Origin: Chrysomallon squamiferum
Taxonomy: Eukaryota > Mollusca > Gastropoda > Neomphalida > Peltospiridae
Direction: 5' to 3'
Assembly (NCBI GenBank): GCA_012295275.1
Contig: CM022665.1
Span: 3,779,167 to 3,821,666 of the forward strand
Length of the DNA: 42,500 nucleotides
This document shows, piece by piece, positions 1 through 25,736 of the stretch (within the stretch, counting starts at the first letter, position 1; the number at the start of each line of letters is the position of its first letter). Under the pieces are notes generated by a model. That model searched no databases, was not told the origin of the DNA, and worked only from the letters and a program-made list of their open reading frames with translations. The translations under genes and the position numbers were made by a program.

Positions 1-367
1 TACTAATCTTGCGACATACTACGCCTCAAGCAAATGCACCTTTAATCGGTAGTATTTCATAGACTAAGCTCGCGTGCTTTTTCTTCTAAAAGAAAATGCC
101 AGAAGAAAGAAAATTTCGGTTTCCTTTCCATACTCGAGACATAAAGCTTGCAGAAATAATTATTGTACATTACACACTTAGTGTGCACTTACGTGTCGGT
201 AAAGATTTTCGTTTCTCTGCCCTGACAGTCTCGTATGTCGCCATTAATCTATTACGTGAGTGCCCTGAAATCCATTTAACATGATGAAGTGAATTACCTA
301 GCTAATTGCATCACTTCTCTTTCACGTTGTTGTTAAAAACAGATTCTTATTCGTTGTCTTCAATGGT

Positions 368-370
<3 letters not shown>

Positions 371-452
<82 letters not shown>

Positions 453-472
453 AAAAAAAAAAAAAAAAAAAA
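371..472. repeat. (TC)n microsatellite followed by (TA)n and poly-A
   Basis: An uninterrupted TC dinucleotide array of about 70 bases runs into TA repeats and then an A homopolymer. The apparent poly-Ser/Leu open frame across it is a repeat artefact. Confidence 0.95.
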
Positions 473-522
473 ATTATTAACCTTTTACTTTTGTTTTACA
501 AGAAGGTTTAAGTAAAGGAGAA

Positions 523-556
<34 letters not shown>

Positions 557-1499
557 TATCCTTCATTTTACTTTTGCCTAAAAACTGCATGAAAGCTTTT
601 GGGGTCTTAAATTAAAAATAGTTACTCGTGGCAGTTAACTCTCATGTCTGTCCGCTTTAAATTTTAATAATGATTTTAGGGAAATAATGCTTTTTTATCT
701 AATAACTTTATAAAAAAAATTATTAAATAAATACTTTCTGAAAGTGCTTTTGCAATCCAGATATTCTTAAAGTAATCAGAAATAACACCTCAGCATTTTT
801 CAAAACTCGGTTGGATGCATAAGGGTAATTATAAATTTATCGACTCATGTTGTCCATTTAAACGTGCCTGGGGCAAGTCTCGGATTATTGAAACAATAAA
901 GGAATGAAGAGTCGCAATCGAAGACCCGAGGAAATCTCTGTGTTTGTCTTGTCTCAAAATACAGTTCACGTTCCAAACGAGATTTTCTCAAAACGCCATT
1001 GGTTAACAACACCAGTATGAATAATACATTTTATAACCAATAAACCAATAACATGTCCTCCAGAGAAAATATTTTTATTTTAACATTTTTAATCAGAAAA
1101 AAAAAAAAAAGGAAAAAAAAGGAGCAACGTTAAGTGAAACAACAACAACAACAACAACAATAATAATAATAATAATAATAAAAAAAAATAAAATTAATGA
1201 AAGCAAACAAAAATGTCAAATATAAAACATAACCATTAACAAAATCGGTATCGTTTTAGGACCTCATTTTTTTTTTTACACTACATAAATCACAACTGTA
1301 AATCTCTCACGAGAGACCAGAAGTCATGTTGGTTTCTCCTTTTGAATGTTTTCAGCCTCGTCTTTTCAATTACCACCTATCCCTAGGAGTGACATGTAAT
1401 ATGTATTCGGAGTTTCCACACACAGGTTATCAATCTTGATTTATTCTAGCTAAGTCAGAAGACAAGCTATTATTTTAGATGGCAGGTTTGCGATTTCGC

Positions 1500-1513
1500 A
1501 TTTGCATGCAAAT
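1500..1513. promoter_or_regulatory. Palindromic double octamer (POU-type) site
   Basis: ATTTGCATGCAAAT is a perfect 14-bp palindrome made of two overlapping octamers (ATTTGCAT and ATGCAAAT), the core recognised by POU/Oct proteins. It lies in the GC-richer pocket. Occupancy is inference. Confidence 0.3.
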
Positions 1514-2518
1514 CCCGCATGTGCGTGCTGCCGATGACAAACGACAAAAGATCATGTCGACAGCCAGACTCTGAATTCATGAATTGTAAAACGGTAATCC
1601 GGGTTCGTTTACCGACCACGAAGTCTCGACGCCTTTTCTAGCTGGCAGTGAGGACAGGCAGTAGATTTCAGTGTGGTAGTTACATCTATTAATATTCTCA
1701 TTTCATTATTTTGAACATTTTCCGAGATTTTGAAGACCTCTCTTAGTATTTATTAGTAGTGACTGACAAAAATGGTATTTTCTTTTCTTCTTCTTTTGTT
1801 CAAATTTTTTTCTAAAATTTGTATTTACAAAAGTTTTTTTTATCATAGCATCATGAACTAATATGGATTAATAGACTAACACAAATTTTGTGAAAACTTG
1901 AAATTTAACACATACAATTTTGAATATAAGCAAAGAGTGTTATCTAATGGAGAATTTAATGAAAACTATTGAAATCTAACAATTTAAAATATAAACACTG
2001 AACATAATGTAACAGAACTTATCATTCCGATTTTATTAAGTGAATTGTATATAAAACTGAAGATACTAAGCCTTGATGACTAACAGACTAAAATGGTGTT
2101 AAATTTTGATTTGCGGCTTAACTTCAGTCACATTTAATGTTTTGTCTTTTTAGTGTGCATTTTTTTTAAATTTCAATTTTTTTCTCTATCAGTTTTTAAG
2201 CAACATGTAAGATATGACTGAATCGTGAAAATATAAACATAATAAAGTTAGTTGTTTGAATAAAAATGTTTAACTGGTCCACCAAATTTTGAACTGGAAA
2301 GATTATTTAAGGCTGTTCTGAAACTGAAATACTGAAGCAAGTCTAGAGTAATAACCAATATACACATAACTGTTTTTATTACCTTCTCTATAAAGCATAG
2401 TAACAAAACAAAAAAACTAAATAAACAAATAAAATATAATAAAATAAGCCTAGGCTAAATTATTCCCTTAACATAAAAGGTTTTAAAAAGAAAAAGAAAA
2501 GGCCATAGAAGTAATAGT

Positions 2519-2524
2519 TTTATT
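2519..2524 (-). other. Polyadenylation signal for the NAAA-like gene
   Basis: TTTATT on the plus strand reads AATAAA on the minus strand, about 50 bases after the NAAA-like stop codon. This is the first canonical hexamer downstream. Confidence 0.5.
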
Positions 2525-2572
2525 ATGACAAATCAGTGCTAATTACATCATTTTGTTTTGTTGAATTTTTTT

Positions 2573-5500
2573 TTAAGGACCTCTAATCCATGTTGTGAAA
2601 ACCTGTGGATCTGCAGCAGACATTACAACACTGTAGATGGTTTTACTGAAATAAAAACAAAATTGAAATACTTAAATAAACGGCATATCTACTTATATGA
2701 TATTAAAAATAGTAATTTGGTGTTATATGATGTATCCTACACCCTTAGTAAATCTTTTTAAACCAAAAATTTACAAATTTATTTGAGAGAGTAAACTCTA
2801 TATATAATTACTTTTGTAATACAGGTGGCACTGACAGCACTTTGAGCAGGTTTTCTTTGTTGATATGATTTCTTCCCATAGATCTGATAGATCTGATGGC
2901 AGTTTCACTATAAATAAAGAAATCAGTCAGTTCAGAGATTTGTAGATTCATGACTTACATCCTAAGATGCCTGTCATTATGAAACAGAATGGCTATGCAG
3001 GTTTATAATTTAACTATCTAGATACTGGTATTAACTTGTATATTAATATTTTGTATTTGCTTAATAAAAGAATCCATGATTATATTTAAAATACAGACTA
3101 ATCAATTTATAATGAATCTAGAAAATACTTTTCTTTTCTACCAAATAAGAAAATTACAAACACATCCACAATTGCTAGATATACAAAAAAAAAATATCAA
3201 AACCTTTTGTAATTACTTTTTTCTTATTTAATGGACTAGAATTTCGCTTCATCTCTTTGTTTCCAAATTTCCTATTTATGAAACTGTCTAGAGTGTGACT
3301 ACATTACTTACCGTCGTTTGTCAGATTTTGGTGTTGAATTCCAGTGATCATAATTAGTTTCAACTATAAACCATCTGTGACAGAAAAAAATAAAATAAAA
3401 AGTGCACACGAAAAAGACATATCAGAAACATATGATACAAAATAAGATAAATATATATCACATAAAAGTAAAGCAAAACAAAAAGTATAAAAAAAAGGTT
3501 TTAGACTACTCATTTCATTAATTCTGTAACCACAAAATAATACTAGTAAAGCTCTATAATACGTACTGGTAAAATAATTATATGAAAAACTTAATCTTAC
3601 TATTGGATTTACAAATTTATTGATATAGAAAGATCTTTTTTAAGTGAAATTAAATAATTTAAAAAAAACAAGGTTGGGAGGAAAATACCTTACTATTTAT
3701 CATTAAAGATCTTTAAATAAAATATATCAAGCTCCAACTACAATACACTAACAATTCTTTTCAAGACTTTACAATGTCAGTTTTAAAAAGAACCACCCAA
3801 AAACCCCCACAAAAATGGATCGTTGATTAAGCTACACACTTGTCTTTCGTTTGGTTCATATACCACACATTATCAACATGTAATCTTTCCTTTGTGATGA
3901 CTGCTCCCTCTCCTGGTTTCACCCCAGCTATAATGAAATACACAGCAGCAGCTGTATCAGTGTTTGACAGGGTTTTTATTGCACTATGAAAACTGCTGTT
4001 ATTTTCCAAAACCTGATATAAAAAAAAAAAAAAAATAATAATAACAATTAAAAAAATTGTTGAAAGGTATGATGATAATGATTATGATAAAAAATTATTA
4101 TTATGATATATATATATATATATCACTTCATCTAGGCTCAGGAATACCACTGACACTTAAATGTTGAAAAAAAAATGTATTCAAGTACACATTTTCCTTT
4201 TCAGAATGAGAGTAAAAAAAAAAAAACAAAATAATAATAATATTTCTATGCAGGAAACATCTGCACATGAACATTTCAAAATTGACAAATGTTAAATTTC
4301 AACAAAAGGTATTTTCTGGCACCCCCACCAAAAAAATTAATTGAATAATTGTGACATCTATTAAAAGTAATGAAGACATAATGACTTTCTCTGGTTAGTG
4401 TCATGGCATGTGCAGTTAATTTTCACTGAACAAGAAAACTAAAGATAATGTGTGACAGTGAAATATACCATGTCTGAAAATGGCAACAAACAAGTTTTAA
4501 TTAAAAATACGGAATTTCAAGATAACCACTTCTTAAAAATAACATCTAGATGATACATTTTTTACAAATATTTTATAAAAGTCAAGCTGTTTGATATTAA
4601 ACATTTAACAGAAAGATGATCAAATTAGTTCATGGAAAGTTTTGGCTGGGCAAAAACATTTAGTAGCAATTCACAGTAAACACATTATTGCAGGGAAACT
4701 ACTCTGTTTTGCATGAGATTCAGTATCAACAGTTTTTTGCACCTTGTTCGGGTGAAAAAAATTATAAATGAAATAAGCATTTGGTGAGCCCAATTGAGGG
4801 TTGTTTTTTTGTTCTGAAATATAATTGACAGTATTTTCTATTTATGACAGATGACAATGTCATTTTATACATATGTCTGTAAATAATTCTGGTACTCTGA
4901 AATTAATACGCAAGTTCTGATGACAATTAAGCAACAACAGCATGACAGTTTTTTGTTTAAGAAAGCAACACTGACTGAGATCCAGTGCCTGACTGAATAC
5001 ACAGAGTACTCACATTTCTGACTAAAAAGGTGACAGGCATTGCATGATTATCAGTTAACTCAATCCAGTAATTAAGCAGTGCTGCTCCAAGATCTGAAAT
5101 AAAAAACTAAAACTGAATGCATTTCACTCATTTCATTATGCCTGGGTTTTGAAAAACAGTTTTAAACTGCTTTAATTAGGACTTTAATATCAACTTCTGA
5201 TATTTTTGCATTATTAAAACAATTCCAAAATCAGGTTTGAGTTTTTCTAGACTAGGAAAATTTGTGTGCATGAGCAAATATTAAAAAATTTGGTTTTCAT
5301 GTTAAATAGTCTTTCTTCCAAATATAAGTAATCTGAAAAATTGGACTGTGAAATGTTACAAAAAATTAAATACCTCGTTCATCTATTGTTACTGTAAAAC
5401 CATGAGGACGTAAACCAGTCAGTAATCCTACATAACCTGGAAATGTAATTCCTGAATACAAAATCTGAAAATAAAGTTCATATTTTGACTGAATGTTTAT

Positions 5501-7291
5501 GGATCTGCATTTTATCATGTGGTACAAAGTTTAAAATGGACAAAGAAATGTATAAAGAAATATAATGAAAATAAAAGCAATTTGACCCTTTTTATCCAGA
5601 GAAAACAAACAACTATCTGCAAAACTGTCAACATACAAAATTATGACACTGCTAATACCTAATATTTTTAACTCATCATAGTTTCTTCGATATAAAACCA
5701 TTTAATAAATTGTTTCATAAACAGTACCAAATATTTATATTTAAATTAAGTTTAAATAAAATACCTGTCCATTTTTCATGAAGTTCACATGGACAGTTTC
5801 TTTGCGTAGCATTTCAGTGAAAGGAAAATCAAGATTTCTTGCATGCCATATTTTACCAGACAAGTCTTCAGCCACAATACTAGTGCAATGCCTGAAAAAT
5901 TAGAATTATGAATATTCTTCAAACAGGTATTGTAACTACTTTCTAAACTTTAGATCATGTTAATATTTAGTATTTACTGGTTTAAATTTAAATAGTTAAT
6001 GTATTAGTACAATTTGTTTCTGGTTTCTATTTCTTTTTTTAAAAGTATTTACATATTTCTGAAATTAATCCTCACTAAAATATAAATTTAACATTTCAAA
6101 ACAGTGCAGCAAAAAAAATAAAAAATGTATATATAAAAATATTTTAAAATCGGCTTTACATTTTTTATATACATCCATTCTGACATTTCTATACCCAGTA
6201 ACAAAGGCAGACTGTGAAAAAACAATCTTTTGTAAGGCTGTGACTCATTACATCTTGCTCACAAAATCTAGAAACTCAGTCTAATTTGTGTTTTTGCCCT
6301 AACAACCGATTGTTGTTGTTTTTTTTTTTTAACTGTAGTATCGGTTTTCAGAAAACCATTTGTCATGGAACCTTGTTTAATGGAATATTTAATATTCTGC
6401 AAAATCCAACATTTAAGGTTATTAAGGATTTTAATAGTTTTTCTTTACCAATGATAATAAAGTAGGAATTAAAAAAAAAAAAAAATAAAATAAAAAATGT
6501 ACATTCTATTATGACCTTATCTGAAATTAATTTTTGCAGATATTTTCTTTTTTCACCAGTCACACTGCAGATTCATATATGTCTAATCTGAACATTCTGT
6601 CAGGCTGTGTAAAATATTCTGTCGGGTTTTCAGAACCAAATATTTTCTGCGTATTTGAAAGCACAATAGTGGAAAGAGTTGCTTATTAAAGTTAGTGAAT
6701 ATAATACTTCATATTTAAAGAGTTCAAGCTAGAAGAATTATGCTGCCACACTGAATGTCTTCCACTGTAGTCCATGGACACTGAAGTATGTGAATTTTAT
6801 AAAAACTTTTATGTTCAGATTTTGTACTGCTAAAAACTGTGACAGATACTTACGCTGTTAGGTCATAGAAAAGATTTATCAAAACAACATCACCAAGAGT
6901 CATATTCAAAACATCTGCAATTCCTGGATTATAAAAAAAAAAAAAAAAAAAAATTATCTTCATGTAGTTTGTGAAATAAGTATTGTAACACCAACAGTTT
7001 CCCCCACATTTTAATACAATGGTTTTTTTTTTTTTTTTTTAATGACTTACAATAATATACTTGTTAATCGCTACTTTATAAAGATAAAATCGACATGCGC
7101 AATTTCTCTTTTTCACAATTAAAAATACCTTTCATTTCTTCAGCATATGGACTAGGAAGGTATTTGTTTAAAGAGCCGGCGATGTCTTCAACCAAATTCA
7201 CTGTAAAGGCAGGAAGTGACTTTCTGCAAACGAAATAGTGAATTTTTAAGTACATCCTCAGCGTCTCTTCGTGCATTTTATTTAGTACTTT

Positions 7292-7330
<39 letters not shown>

Positions 7331-7729
7331 TGTGTGTAATGTGGAGGGGGGCAATGCTTATTATGGATAAACAAGATAATGGTTCCTTTTAAAACTGCTC
7401 ATTAAAAACTGAACTTTGAAACAAATGACCACCATGAATAAAATATAATAAATAAATAAATAAATAAATTTATTTACAAAAAGAAGGAAAAAAAAAAAAG
7501 GTTTCTTTAAAAAAATAAAAGAAATAAAAAAATTAAAATTAAAAATCTACCTAACAATTGCATGTGAAAACGTAACAGCATTTTTGTTTTCAAGCATGAT
7601 CTGCTTCCACCTGTCTTCAGCGGGTGCGTCAAGATCCACATAATAAACTTTGGGCTGTTTTAACGTCAGAACGCTTGTAGAAACAGACACACAAAAAAGT
7701 GCTAAAATAACACCCTGCACTACTGCCAT
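2573..7729 (-). CDS. NAAA: N-acylethanolamine-hydrolysing acid amidase-like, 10 exons, 348 aa
   Basis: Lysosomal N-terminal-nucleophile amidase family that hydrolyses N-acylethanolamines such as palmitoylethanolamide; the sister enzyme is acid ceramidase. Exons (minus): 7729-7551, 7223-7129, 6923-6854, 5891-5765, 5464-5374, 5093-5014, 4012-3840, 3374-3312, 2907-2812, 2645-2573. All introns are GT-AG, phases join exactly, and 1047 nt give 348 aa, close to the roughly 359 aa of human NAAA. A hydrophobic signal peptide spans about residues 1-20. The autoprocessing nucleophile is Cys117 in HCTSIVAED. Family residues follow: Arg133 and Asp136 (ARNLDFPF), Glu186 (TIDERD) and Asn279 (VETNYDHW). N-glycosylation sequons include NMT, NNS, NQT and NKT. 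The YVGLLTG and VETNYDHW blocks look closer to NAAA than to ASAH1, but substrate preference cannot be read from sequence. Introns hold only AT-rich sequence and homopolymers. Confidence 0.92.
7294..7329. repeat. Poly-T tract in NAAA-like intron 1
   Basis: A T homopolymer of about 36 bases lies upstream of exon 2 of the NAAA-like gene. It reads as poly-A in the transcript and is probably a slippage product. Confidence 0.9.
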
Positions 7730-7860
7730 TTCCCCGCGACCGCTGTCAAACGTCTGCCTGTTAAATGAATCACAGGGCTGTTTGCACGTGCGCCTCGATC
7801 CCAGAATTAACCTGATGTTTTTCGTTACTGTAATTAAGCTTCATGATCGGCGCACCGAAG
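7730..7860 (-). promoter_or_regulatory. Proximal promoter of the NAAA-like gene with a CACGTG E-box
   Basis: The 130 bases upstream of the start codon are richer in GC and CpG than the surroundings. They contain the palindrome GCACGTGC at 7784-7791, about 55 bases before the ATG. CACGTG is the core of the TFEB/TFE3 CLEAR element found at many lysosomal genes, though the flanks do not match the full GTCACGTGAC. No TATA box is evident. Confidence 0.4.
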
Positions 7861-10518
7861 AAATTGTTAATTTTTTTTTTTTTTTTTTTTTTTTATATAT
7901 ATATATATATTAATGTTAGCTCTCTGTACCATTCTTTATTTTTCACACCCTTTTCCGAAACCCAGGTCATATTTCAAATGTAGTCCACCTCGATAATAAG
8001 CTACAAATGATCGGTTAAAACAGTGACAATTTACATAAATCGGACAATGGATGATTATTTCTCCATCTGTTTTGTTCATTTCTCAGTTTGTTTCTTTATT
8101 ATTCTACTGTTGTTATTATTTGTTGCGCTAACATCAAATGATTTTGCTTCTAACAAACAAACAAAAAATAAAAATAAAACTAATCTGTGATTGTAAAAAA
8201 ATAATAATATAATAATAAAAAATAAAATAAAATGTCCATATAAAAATGGAGATTTTATTAATCTTACAGAAAATGACAAACAGAAAAAATAAAGGATAAA
8301 AAAACTAGAAATCAAAACATATAAAAAGTGAACTACTTTCCTCAGATTTTATATTTAATACCAGAATTAGAAGAGCAGTAGACAATGTAGAAATAATCTA
8401 TCACAGCTATTCACACCCTCTCCCCACATGCATATACATACATACACACATGCACATACAAATGCACGTAAATACTTACATCACACAAATACACACAATT
8501 TACATATAGACATTGTACACACATTAACAGATCAACTTACCTTATTTTTGGATAGATACATTTTATTATTTACCTTGGTAACTGTGATCCTGATTTAGGA
8601 TCAGGATGTAATAAGTCATAAACATTGTAATTTCAAAATGTTATTTCTGTACTGGTTTAATCACAGTAATTAAAGCTTTCATCCTTTTAGGGTGGGTGCA
8701 AGCTGGTCATATGTAGATATTAGCTTCCGATTGATGGGTAGGCACATAACATAGACTTTGGAAACCACTTAAGGGAAATAGCCCAAAGGAAAGTCTTACA
8801 GTACTAACCAAACATACTTTCACTAGCTCTGTTGCTAAGCTACACCATATCTCCATTACTTTAGTATTAATGTGATTTTCCAGTTCCCCAGACATTAATC
8901 AGAATATTGTCATAAATTCTAGAATGAAAATGTCAACACAGTCATTAAATTTTTAATAATAGGAATCATAAACTCGTATTATACTTTATCTGTTTTTTCT
9001 TGAAGGTTTTTCAGATTTAAATATCTCTTATGAACTGAATTATGGCTTAGAAATCAGATAACTGTTCAGAGGATTGTAGGATCGCTTCCCATGCTCTTTT
9101 CAAAACGTGTATTGTGTTTCTGTTTCAACCCAACTCCCAAAAATGCTTAATGAAAGAAAGGTTGTAATGTCTGATGAAGTCTAAACAAATACTAACTGTT
9201 ATCATTAAATACAATTCAGAGAGCAGCAGGTTTCCTTTCTCCTATTATAGTCACTTTTAATTTTAAAATGTTGAGGTGTTGTCAAGTATTCATCTGTTTG
9301 GGAATTTTATATCCATTTAATTTTTATTTATTTTTTTAAAAACATTTTTATTTTATTTAAACAAAATAATACTGTTATATCCTTCTTTTAAGTATTTGTC
9401 TTAAATTCTGTACAGTCATAATTGAAAGTTATATGTACCACTGTTACAGTAGCCCCTTTATTTGATTTTTTAAATTTGTATCTGGATTCACCATTAACAT
9501 GTTAACAAAAAATGGAATGGTGGTATGATCAGTTGCTGCTTGCTACTGTTTTGGAGCATAAAGTTCCCTTCACATGTATTGACATGTATGCATCCATCAG
9601 CTTGTCACAAGAGGAAACAAGATTCTTCTCAGAACAAAACAGTCCTCCACTGGCATCTCTAAAGGTGCTCCGCTAAGTGACATGAGGTCAAATCATTGTG
9701 TCACACTGGTCTTCCCTTAGCCAACTGTGGTGCACACAGATGTATCAGTCTTGAGTCATGAGTTACTCTGGGACAAATTGACCTTGATCTTTATACACTT
9801 TTAAACAAACATCCCAGACCCATGCTTTCCTTTGGTTTCTAATCATTTGTACTATAATGTGAACTAAAATGAACTATAATATGGACTAAACCAAACTATG
9901 TGAACTAAATTGATATAATTTTTAATGTGCTTGACATCTTGTGCTGACATTTCTCTGGATTTTTTTTTTTTTTTTTTTTTTTTTACAAAATCTTGCTGAT
10001 TTAGAATTATTTGTGGTATTTTATTTAAAGCTGTTTTATGAATTGAAGTTACCACATCCAATGGTAATAACAAATATTCCCACCCTACCCAACCATTCAC
10101 AAACACATACCATAACCTAAACAAAGGTAAAAAGTGAGTTTGTACTCCAGAACCAAAATGTGTACTGAAATAAACTGGTTTTAAAAGCAGCCATTAAGTA
10201 TTATGTAAGTTGCTTGTCTTTTAAATCTGACCACATTAACAAATGATGAATCAGATAGGGCACAATAAGCAAAAGACTATAGACAGTGCACACAAAAAAA
10301 ATACAAAAATTATTATGAGACTTTTATTCTTTTTTGTTAATAAAATATATTAGAATTATAATTTTTGTTTTCTTCAAATAATAAGAAATACGTATGTTAG
10401 AAATAATAATTAGTTACAGCTGTGACTAAAACTGTGTTGGATTTTCCACATTAATTTTGCATTTTATAGTATTTACAAGAAAACATTTTGATATATACTT
10501 TTGTTGAGTTTTTAATAA
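7861..10518. other. Intergenic region between NAAA-like 5' end and PYROXD1 3' end
   Basis: No supported gene. The stretch has a poly-T/(TA)n block at 7869-7910, poly-T near 9961-9984, short CA/CATA-rich sequence near 8420-8520, and a tRNA-like SINE candidate near 9036. Both flanking genes read on the minus strand, so this holds the NAAA-like upstream region and the PYROXD1 downstream region. Confidence 0.5.
9036..9200 (+). repeat. Possible tRNA-derived SINE fragment
   Basis: TGGCTTAG at 9043-9050 resembles a pol III A box, and GGATCGCTTCC at 9079-9089 matches 9 of 11 positions of the B-box consensus GGTTCGANTCC. The 36-base spacing is somewhat short for a tRNA but seen in SINE heads. No tail or target-site duplication could be fixed, so the ends are approximate. 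Confidence 0.3.
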
Positions 10519-10524
10519 TTTATT
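10519..10524 (-). other. Polyadenylation signal for PYROXD1
   Basis: TTTATT on plus reads AATAAA on minus, about 175 bases after the PYROXD1 stop codon. Confidence 0.5.
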
Positions 10525-10698
10525 ATGACTATATACAAATATATCTTCATTTGAACACATGATAATTAAATTACAAACACTTCTTAAAATTTATTATCAT
10601 CACAGTGACTTTATAAATTATTTTAAATACAGATACATCCTCTCTTTTTTTAAATTTTTTATTTTTAACACATTAAGGCACATACTAAAAAATATTTG

Positions 10699-23987
<13,289 letters not shown>

Positions 23988-24231
23988 ATTTAAAATTTCT
24001 CATCAAATTTCATAAATTTTTAAATAACATTATACAAAATAAATGTATATGTGTGTGTGTGTGAGACTGCTGATCGTTGTCTCATTTTCCCCTTTCAACA
24101 TGTGTATTTACGTATGCAGACATCTTTGTTAGTAACGTATTCTGTTGTAAATTCCTCCGGTTTACGGCATTAAGTTTACAAAATTAATAATAACTGAAAC
24201 AAAGCAAAAATAATGTATAAATACGTAAATC

Positions 24232-24232
<1 letters not shown>

Positions 24233-24281
<49 letters not shown>
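24233..24281. repeat. (AAT)n microsatellite in the shared upstream region
   Basis: A perfect AAT trinucleotide array lies about 250 bases upstream of the PYROXD1 start. Confidence 0.95.
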
Positions 24282-24669
24282 TGAAATCAAAATTTTAAAT
24301 AAATAGATGAATACATAGATAGTCAGACAAACACATAAACAGATATATAAAACTCAGACACAGACAGGCAGACATACATGTATATCATTATATGTATATT
24401 TATATAGATAGACAGATAAATAGATAGATAGATACACATCCAAATAAAGAGAGAGAGAGACAGAAGAAGAAAGAGACTGAAAGGAAGTACTCAGTTTGCT
24501 TTAATTTAATTCCAACCCATAAAATATAACGAAAATAGTTAAAATAGATAAAGTAGTCATTAGAAAGAGTTAATCTGTTGAAAGACAATCCACGTTGTTC
24601 TCAGGTAACTTATTTTTTCACCGGTTGTGCAAGCAGTGTCACTTGATCTCATTGTCTGGCATTTTCAGA

Positions 24670-24723
24670 ATGTGGTTCTATTTAAATTCCAAAAATTCTA
24701 TTCCAGCAGCCTTTTTGCTGTAA
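24670..24723 (+). other. Possible upstream ORF of insulin-like copy 1
   Basis: ATG at 24670 opens a 17-codon frame that ends with TAA two bases before the main ATG at 24726, in a different frame. If TATTTAAA at 24679 acts as a TATA box, transcription would start after this ATG and the uORF would not exist in mRNA. The two readings exclude each other. Confidence 0.25.
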
Positions 24724-24725
24724 GG

Positions 24726-24761
24726 ATGGCATCAACAAAGTTCGTTCTTCAGTCATTTTCA
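24726..24761 (+). CDS. Insulin-like copy 1, exon 1 (start of signal peptide)
   Basis: Encodes Met plus 11 residues and ends in TCA before the strong donor GTAAGT, phase 0. The hydrophobic core of the signal peptide begins only in exon 2. Copy 2 also has a very short first coding exon ending in phase 0. Confidence 0.75.
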
Positions 24762-25699
24762 GTAAGTATTCGTATTAATAAGTTTCATTGACTTTCGGTT
24801 GTTTAGATTTTAAAATGTTAATCCAAAATATCTTCATTTGCCTTCTTTTTTGTTGGGAGGTTGGAATCATCCTATTATTTGTTAACGGATTAAATTCAGT
24901 CTTGATTTAATAGTCACTTAAAAGAAAACAAACAGAAATAAAAAAACAACCTTGAGGACATTAAATTTTTTTTTAGAATTTTGGGAGATATTTAGTTGAT
25001 AACCTCCATTGTTGACATCTTTCAATATAAGATAGAAGACATTAATTTTGTGATTACGAACAATATTAATGCATAATTAAAATTTAAAAAAAATTAGAGA
25101 ATTAATAAAAAGAATGTTTTTATGAAAAATCAGTTTTTAAAAATATTTTCGAAATGTAAAAGTATATCATTCAAAATTAATTTTTAAAAAGTCAGTGTTA
25201 ATTTTTGAAATCAGATAATTATGTACTTTCTTAGTATGAAATGTCAGATAACAGAATACTGGATTTTAAGGGACTTAAATGTTTGATGTTCATTATATTA
25301 AATACTAAATATTTAATAATATATTCTGTAAGTTTACTCAAGAACTTAAATTATCTAATTAACTTTACTCAGGTAAAATATATTATTTAAGTGTGTATAG
25401 GTATATGTATTGTCTAAGTTAACTGCGTAAATACATTATTAAAGTTTATCCGGGTAAATATATTATCTAATTTGTTGTTGTTGTTGTTTTTTTTTTTTTA
25501 TCATGAAACTAAATTTACTCAGGTTTGTTGATAACTTAATTCCATAGGAACAATGCATCAAATAAACTATTGTGAAAAATGTTTTTCCTATTACTTCAGT
25601 ATTCTTGAAAACAGTACTTTTATAAGTTTTACAAGAAGACAAAGAATTTATTTTCTGTTTTTGTTGTTGTTGCTGTTGTTTTAAATTTTAATTTGCATT

Positions 25700-25736
<37 letters not shown>

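Larger units (their letters stand above)
1..2518. other. Intergenic region beyond the NAAA-like 3' end
   Basis: No gene was found on either strand. The stretch is AT-rich and contains a TC dinucleotide array (371-441) running into (TA)n and poly-A, (AAT)n near 523-550, and mixed (AAC)n/(AAT)n near 1139-1180. A pocket at about 1490-1670 is visibly richer in G, C and CpG than its surroundings and could be a promoter or noncoding exon of a gene outside the window. The longest open frame (96-284) has no recognisable motif. Confidence 0.5.
23988..24725. promoter_or_regulatory. Divergent upstream region shared by PYROXD1 and insulin-like copy 1
   Basis: 738 bases separate the two oppositely oriented start codons. 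The region contains (AAT)n at 24233-24281, a GATA/GACA-rich stretch near 24300-24430 and a GA tract near 24449. TATTTAAA at 24679-24686 could be a TATA-like element for the plus-strand gene, 40 bases before its ATG. No CpG-rich housekeeping promoter is obvious on the PYROXD1 side. Confidence 0.45.

Noticed and set aside
96-284. 62-aa plus-strand open frame near the window start
   Set aside because: No recognisable domain; length within chance expectation.
3827-3839. NAAA-like exon 7 ending at the in-frame TAA at 3827
   Set aside because: A GTGTGT donor at 3839 joins in phase to the exon at 3374, which restores the family block VETNYDHW; the TAA is intronic.
9490-9760. Minus-strand stretch faintly like a decayed C2H2 zinc finger (Cys and His at roughly zinc-finger spacing)
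   Set aside because: Stops interrupt it, the TGEKP linker is not recognisable and the match rests on a few residues.
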